Source: Planctomycetia bacterium (lineage in GTDB: Bacteria > Planctomycetota > Planctomycetia > Pirellulales > UBA1268). Taken from it: a stretch of 7,458 bases of DNA. Location of the stretch: positions 1 through 7,458 of the forward strand of contig RFPF01000146.1 of the NCBI GenBank assembly GCA_009926295.1, read 5' to 3'. The position numbers were made by a program, and so were the translations under genes. The notes under the pieces were generated by a model. That model had not been told where the DNA came from, searched no databases, and was given only the letters and a program-made list of their open reading frames with translations. Shown here one piece after another: positions 6,401 to 7,458 of the stretch; positions within the stretch are counted from its first letter, which is position 1; the number at the start of each line of letters is the position of its first letter.

Positions 6401-7458
6401 ATCTGGGTATCCTTGGCCGGCGTGTTGATTCCCGACGATGTGGCCGCTGTGGTGCCCACCTGCGTCGGAGCCGTGTTCAGGATGAGCTTGCCGACGCTGG
6501 AGGTGTCGGTGGCATTTTTCCCGAGGTTCATGCCGTTCACGAGGACAGAAGCCCGGCCAGTCCCCAGGGCGAAGCTCGACCCCGTGAGCGTGGCGAGGTT
6601 CGTGCCGCCGAACGACACGGTGATGCTTCCGCCTGAGCCGTTGCCGTTGGGGTTCGAGATCGCCCCGATCGTCTCCAACGAGTTGGTGCCGGTCTGATCA
6701 GAGCCCCTGAAGATGAATGACCCGGAGCCGATGTTCAGGGTAGCTGTGTCGGCGATGCGGTTGTTGTTGTTGCTCGCCACGCCGGTATTGTCGAGGATCA
6801 GGCGGCTGGAGCTCTGAAGCACATAGTTAGTCGAGCCGGAGTTCATGCCGCTCGCCCCCCCGAAGACCAATGCGGAACCCAATCCGCTGAGCGTCGTATT
6901 GCCACCCCCCCAACTGCCCGACCCCAGTATCGACGTCGTGCCAGTGTTGGTGATCGCAAACGTGCCCGTCGTGGCGAGCCCGTTCACAATCGGGCCGGTG
7001 ATCGTGGTGTTGCCCGTGCCGGCGAGGGTGAACGCGCGGCCCGTGCTGCTCTCGCTCAGGGTCACGCCGCCGATCGTGAGCAGTGAGCCCGTCGAGAGGC
7101 TGTTGGTGAGCGTGCGGCTGCCGTTGTTGTTCACGAGCGTGCCGGAGAGCGTGACACTCGTGCCGGAGAAGGTCGAATTTCCGCCTAGATTCACCGTGCC
7201 GGAAATCGTCTGGAGGTTGGAACTGCTGTTGCTGACGGCGCCCGTGAGCCAGAACGTGCCGGTGTTGGTGATGTTGAACGCGCCCGAGCCGGCGTTGAAC
7301 GTGATGCTCGTCGCGGTGCCGCTCAGCGTGTTGGTGTTGGAGAGGAGATTGTTTCCCTGGAAGACGAGCGCCTGGCTGAAGGCATTCGAGAGCGTCACCG
7401 GGCCGGCGGAGCCCGAAAACGCTCCGGCCGTGGTCCAGTCGGCATTCGTGCCGGTCCA
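1..7458 (-). CDS. Giant PATR-repeat (autotransporter-associated beta-strand) surface/secreted protein, internal fragment open at both ends
   Basis: The minus-strand frame starting at base 7458 stays open for all 2,486 codons; hand translation found no in-frame stop. Both termini lie outside, so no start, RBS, signal peptide or C-terminal anchor can be assigned. The product is dominated by Gly, Thr, Ser, Ala and Asn, with no cysteine found, one histidine (residue 1779), about 19 lysines and about a dozen tryptophans. About ten to thirteen PATR cores occur (e.g. LSGVNTYAGTTTVSAGTLLL), each typically followed by LGNxxALGSG and LDLxGxS elements, as expected of a right-handed parallel beta-helix passenger. 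Two segments depart from this pattern: residues 247-490 and 1575-1926. Family knowledge: PATR proteins are exported and are usually adhesins or extracellular matrix proteins anchored by an autotransporter barrel, PEP-CTERM or type IX-like tail. Which applies here is unseen. No enzyme motif was recognised. The coding assignment is very secure, the adhesin role is inference. Confidence 0.95.
421..900 (-). other. Beta-helix segment with SGPITITGTG and NISLRGNILVSG strands
   Basis: The order is GFPTVLNLTSGMTLANPIVL, NGSNRNNIATTGVTTLSGPI, TITGTGNATDIITGG, MLTTIAGNLTASGSFTGN, ISLRGNILVSGTINMPFANL and GNFWTYTQFQATSNVLKV, then DNALPTSARVEFSGNATGG. It has no PATR core, but the NPIVL / TTLSGPITI wording is typical of spacers in this family, and the ALPTSA element leads into the next LDLNG strand. 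It is a spacer of about 160 residues with no recognised separate function. Confidence 0.65.
907..1002 (-). repeat. Divergent PATR unit
   Basis: The core is GSGTLTLSGLNGYTGGTLVT followed by GSGMLQVASSAALGTGTI. The turn reads NGYTG instead of NTYTG. It lies 207 bp from the preceding turn (codon 1180 to codon 973), so the spacing of about 98 residues is broken here. Confidence 0.75.
1141..1563 (-). repeat. Dispersed protein repeat, copy 2
   Basis: This is the partner of 3319-3741. It contains two PATR cores 297 bp apart (turn codons 1477 and 1180), exactly the spacing of the partner copy. Landmarks are GTNTYAGTTTVAAGVLSITS, ALPGFASAGRYSVASGATLA, LFGFDTAAGNRTYASALSGS and SSAYTGPTTIAGGTLQVGNS. 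The copies have diverged more than the tandem 294-bp pair, which points to an older duplication. Confidence 0.88.
1681..2736 (-). other. Non-PATR island of about 352 residues (residues about 1575-1926)
   Basis: No NTYxG/TTVxxGTL core occurs here. The segment opens with DLRFGTYGYTTGTYVNPNVW followed by RKVDATNTPVTISGG. Further on are VNGDQRLSVYGNLNVTGGTI, LPANTVLNQYMPTTG, LLPNLNVRGGVGTFVLS, LPTSHAYYAADANGRIDLGI, DASGYMFDLTGNSSAWQPG, NAYWLLSSSSGTGRFIANGF and SLAGGAQNLRVSSGILDGG. It has more Asp, Tyr, Trp, Pro and Arg than the flanks and the only His of the fragment. The closing part (SIGDLEVAGTGALKIL and LRVSSGILDGGS) resembles generic beta-helix strands of bacterial surface proteins. It could be a separate folded domain or an irregular helix stretch. 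I do not recognise a family. Confidence 0.65.
3319..3741 (-). repeat. Dispersed protein repeat, copy 1
   Basis: It aligns without gaps to 1141-1563 at a constant offset of 2,178 bp (726 codons). Shared landmarks are QAGTVSAxLAG, TLSGxNTYxGxTTV, ALPGFASAGxYSVAxGATLA, VGNxVxxxDVAxIL, TGNLAxNA, GFDTAAGxRTYA, GLTKxGxNTL and YTGxTTIxxGTL. The frame is kept and the similarity ends near the second PATR core on the low side. Confidence 0.88.
3661..3954 (-). repeat. 294-bp tandem repeat, copy B (C-terminal side)
   Basis: It aligns without gaps to 3955-4248. My hand count gives about 39 mismatches in 294 bases and 13 differences in 98 residues. Many of the base changes are synonymous. The central 60 bases (3721-3780, against 4015-4074) differ at only two positions. 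The encoded block contains NTYAGTTTVSAGTLLLG, GGGVLDLGGLSVTRSGSVAL, GTIQNGTLTND and YDAQAGTVSASLAGLAGLTK. Confidence 0.92.
3955..4248 (-). repeat. 294-bp tandem repeat, copy A (N-terminal side)
   Basis: This is the direct, in-frame neighbour of the copy at 3661-3954, equal in length, with no intervening bases. Its distinguishing residues include LDLGGFSVTR (L for F in the other copy), TNDTVTYDAQ (TNDAVAYDAQ there) and LTKTSSGTATLS (LTKTTGGVVTLS there). It is a clean unequal-crossover type duplication that keeps the frame. Confidence 0.92.
4255..4485 (-). repeat. Module copy 4 (RTL / QESGTGVGR / TIFSGAIIDGG)
   Basis: Landmarks are GGGLTQSGGNRTLVNNIPAG, KALTINGTTALQESGTGVGR, TLTVAGSGNTIFSGAIIDGG and SSLTLAGTGTTTLSG. 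It feeds directly into the first unit of the regular PATR array, so it appears to act as the N-terminal cap of that array. It is the closest relative of copy 3. Confidence 0.85.
4498..5061 (-). other. Gly/Asn/Ser-rich FGNN segment between module copies 3 and 4
   Basis: This stretch of about 188 residues begins with NSNSFAGGVTLSSGYLAINN, a weak PATR core. It then has SSNATLDNTSGSPVTFGNN, IRMFSSSGTFAGTGNS, LINSGTVVFGGSNRTFNVVS, GLNVISSTNGTQTFGNNGAG and GFTGGFVQNGTGLLIIGNNN. Short alternating hydrophobic strands with N/G turns continue the beta-helix pattern, but the regular spacing is lost. Two FGNN turns and Asn runs encoded by repeated gtt triplets on the forward strand (near 4621 and 4996) stand out. 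Confidence 0.7.
5062..5286 (-). repeat. Module copy 3 (RIL / QESGTGVGR / TIFSGQIVNGG)
   Basis: Landmarks are NSGGSRILTNTIAAGKTL, TIAGTTVLQESGTGVGRTLT, LAGSGTTIFSGQIVNGGTGG and a closing NLSISGANVVL strand, followed by NSNSFAGG, a degenerate PATR start. It contains a 35-base stretch (5162-5196) that I find identical to 4361-4395 in copy 4, 801 bp away. This shows the two copies share recent ancestry or have been homogenised. Confidence 0.85.
5419..5496 (-). repeat. Degenerate PATR unit
   Basis: The core is ANTYSGSSTLNGAGAMIVLG followed by NNASFGSGLVNVSGSA. The usual TTVxxGTL is replaced by SSTLNGAGAMI, but the NTYSG turn and the LGNN element place it in the same family. Confidence 0.7.
5497..5715 (-). 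repeat. Module copy 2 (RTL / SDSATAR / TIFSGPIVNG)
   Basis: Landmarks in order are GGFIQSQGSRTLANNVVAGK, TLAISGTTALSDSATAR, VLTLSGTGATIFSGPIVNG and SLTITNTGTTTLAV. It runs directly into a degenerate PATR unit (NTYSGSSTLNGAG). The last strand, ITNTGTT, is shared with copy 1, while AGKTL and ATIFSG are shared with copies 3 and 4. The copy therefore looks intermediate between the two groups. Confidence 0.8.
5872..5958 (-). repeat. PATR unit directly after the VPYLVGE/GLRPL domain
   Basis: The unit reads PVTLSGAGTLTLSGSNTYTG then ATSINMQSGTLVLGNNFALG. It has the canonical order: a GAGTLTLSG strand, an NTYTG turn, a T-x-I strand, SGTL and LGNN-ALGSTG. It marks the return to regular beta-helix repeats. 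Confidence 0.85.
5989..6720 (-). other. Non-repeat domain with VPYLVGE and GLRPLNPADEF (residues about 247-490)
   Basis: A stretch of about 244 residues lacks PATR cores. It starts with FIFRGSDQTGTNSLETIG and continues through SSFALGTGRASVLVNG, LILNTAP, then DTQIVPYLVGESG (6376-6411), NTFLTYNASTGLRPLNPADE (6274-6333), NTYLTAATTQ, INSLVLNGGGLSI, SGAILFASSNAI and GALTFGSNQESWITVNAG. From memory, giant PATR proteins of Planctomycetota and Verrucomicrobiota carry a similar ordered block (a VPYLVGE-like strand, a GLRPL-like strand, then NSLxLNGG and GAILF). I infer a conserved structural domain interrupting or broadening the helix. It is richer in charged residues and Pro than its surroundings. 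I see no catalytic signature and do not claim a ligand. Confidence 0.7.
6928..7146 (-). repeat. Module copy 1 (RTL / SESSTG / TITGPIVNG type)
   Basis: This is the most N-terminal of four related protein modules of about 73-77 residues. Key landmarks in order are NNGSRTLTNSL, a short G-LLTIGG strand, TLSESSTGRAFTLAGTG, then TITGPIVNG and an ITNTGTTSI strand. It lacks the QESGTGVGR wording of copies 3 and 4 and reads SESSTGRA, so it is the most diverged copy. The pattern of short strands separated by Gly/Asn turns fits consecutive beta-helix rungs. I know this arrangement from PATR-type proteins but know of no separate function for it. Confidence 0.75.
7282..7458 (-). other. Most N-terminal visible segment with WTGTNADW start
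   Basis: The fragment begins WTGTNADWTTAGAFSG then SAGPVTLSNAFSQALVFQGN. A W-x-G...W opening is common near the first repeat of PATR-type passengers, shortly after the signal peptide. This suggests, but does not show, that the true start lies not far above base 7458. The Trp-rich opening could equally begin an internal domain. Confidence 0.45.

Noticed and set aside
1..7458. Promoter, terminator, tRNA or intergenic gap inside the window
   Set aside because: No noncoding stretch exists, because the reading frame is continuous. GC-rich inverted-repeat-like words arise from reiterated gtgccg / gagcgt codon pairs.
1..7458. A multi-gene novel system (defence, secretion operon, biosynthetic cluster)
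   Set aside because: Only one gene is present and no partner genes can be seen. Any such claim would need the flanking sequence.

Overview
The window holds one feature at gene scale: a single uninterrupted minus-strand reading frame that enters at base 7458 and leaves at base 1. It has 2,486 codons with no in-frame stop, and neither the start nor the stop codon is inside the window. I translated it row by row. The codons are aligned so that each one occupies forward-strand bases 3k-2 to 3k. The protein is a giant Gly/Thr/Ser/Ala/Asn-rich repeat protein built from autotransporter-associated beta-strand repeats (PATR-type, cores such as SGVNTYAGTTTVSAGTLLLG) and related LGNNxALGSG / GTLDLxG beta-helix elements. 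In this report residue 1 is the codon at 7456-7458 and residue 2486 the codon at 1-3.

Organism: the DNA is GC-rich with strongly GC-ending codons. Giant cysteine-free PATR proteins of this size, with a domain carrying VPYLVGE and GLRPLNPADEF, are familiar to me from Planctomycetota and, less often, Verrucomicrobiota. Planctomycetota is my best guess. It rests on protein style only, since no marker gene is present.

Layout from N to C (high to low coordinates): 6900-7458, opening W/G-rich segment and the first copy of a 'RTL...LQESGTG...TIFSGPIVNG' module; 5989-6720, a non-repeat domain with VPYLVGE and GLRPLNPADEF; 5062-5960, PATR units and two further module copies; 4500-5061, a Gly/Asn/Ser-rich FGNN segment; 4255-4485, fourth module copy; 3013-4263, a regular array of five PATR units about 98-101 residues apart, including a clear 294-bp tandem duplication; 1681-2736, a roughly 352-residue island of different composition; 907-1563, a second PATR cluster partly duplicated from the main array; 1-900, further beta-helix segments ending in PATR / LDLRG elements.

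The likely role is an exported, surface-attached or secreted adhesin/matrix-type passenger folding as a long parallel beta-helix. The signal peptide expected upstream of 7458 and the C-terminal anchor or barrel expected beyond base 1 are not visible, so the secretion route cannot be settled here. I see no second gene, RNA gene, mobile element, CRISPR array, promoter or terminator. I also see no multi-gene system: what is unusual is the size and repeat architecture of one gene.
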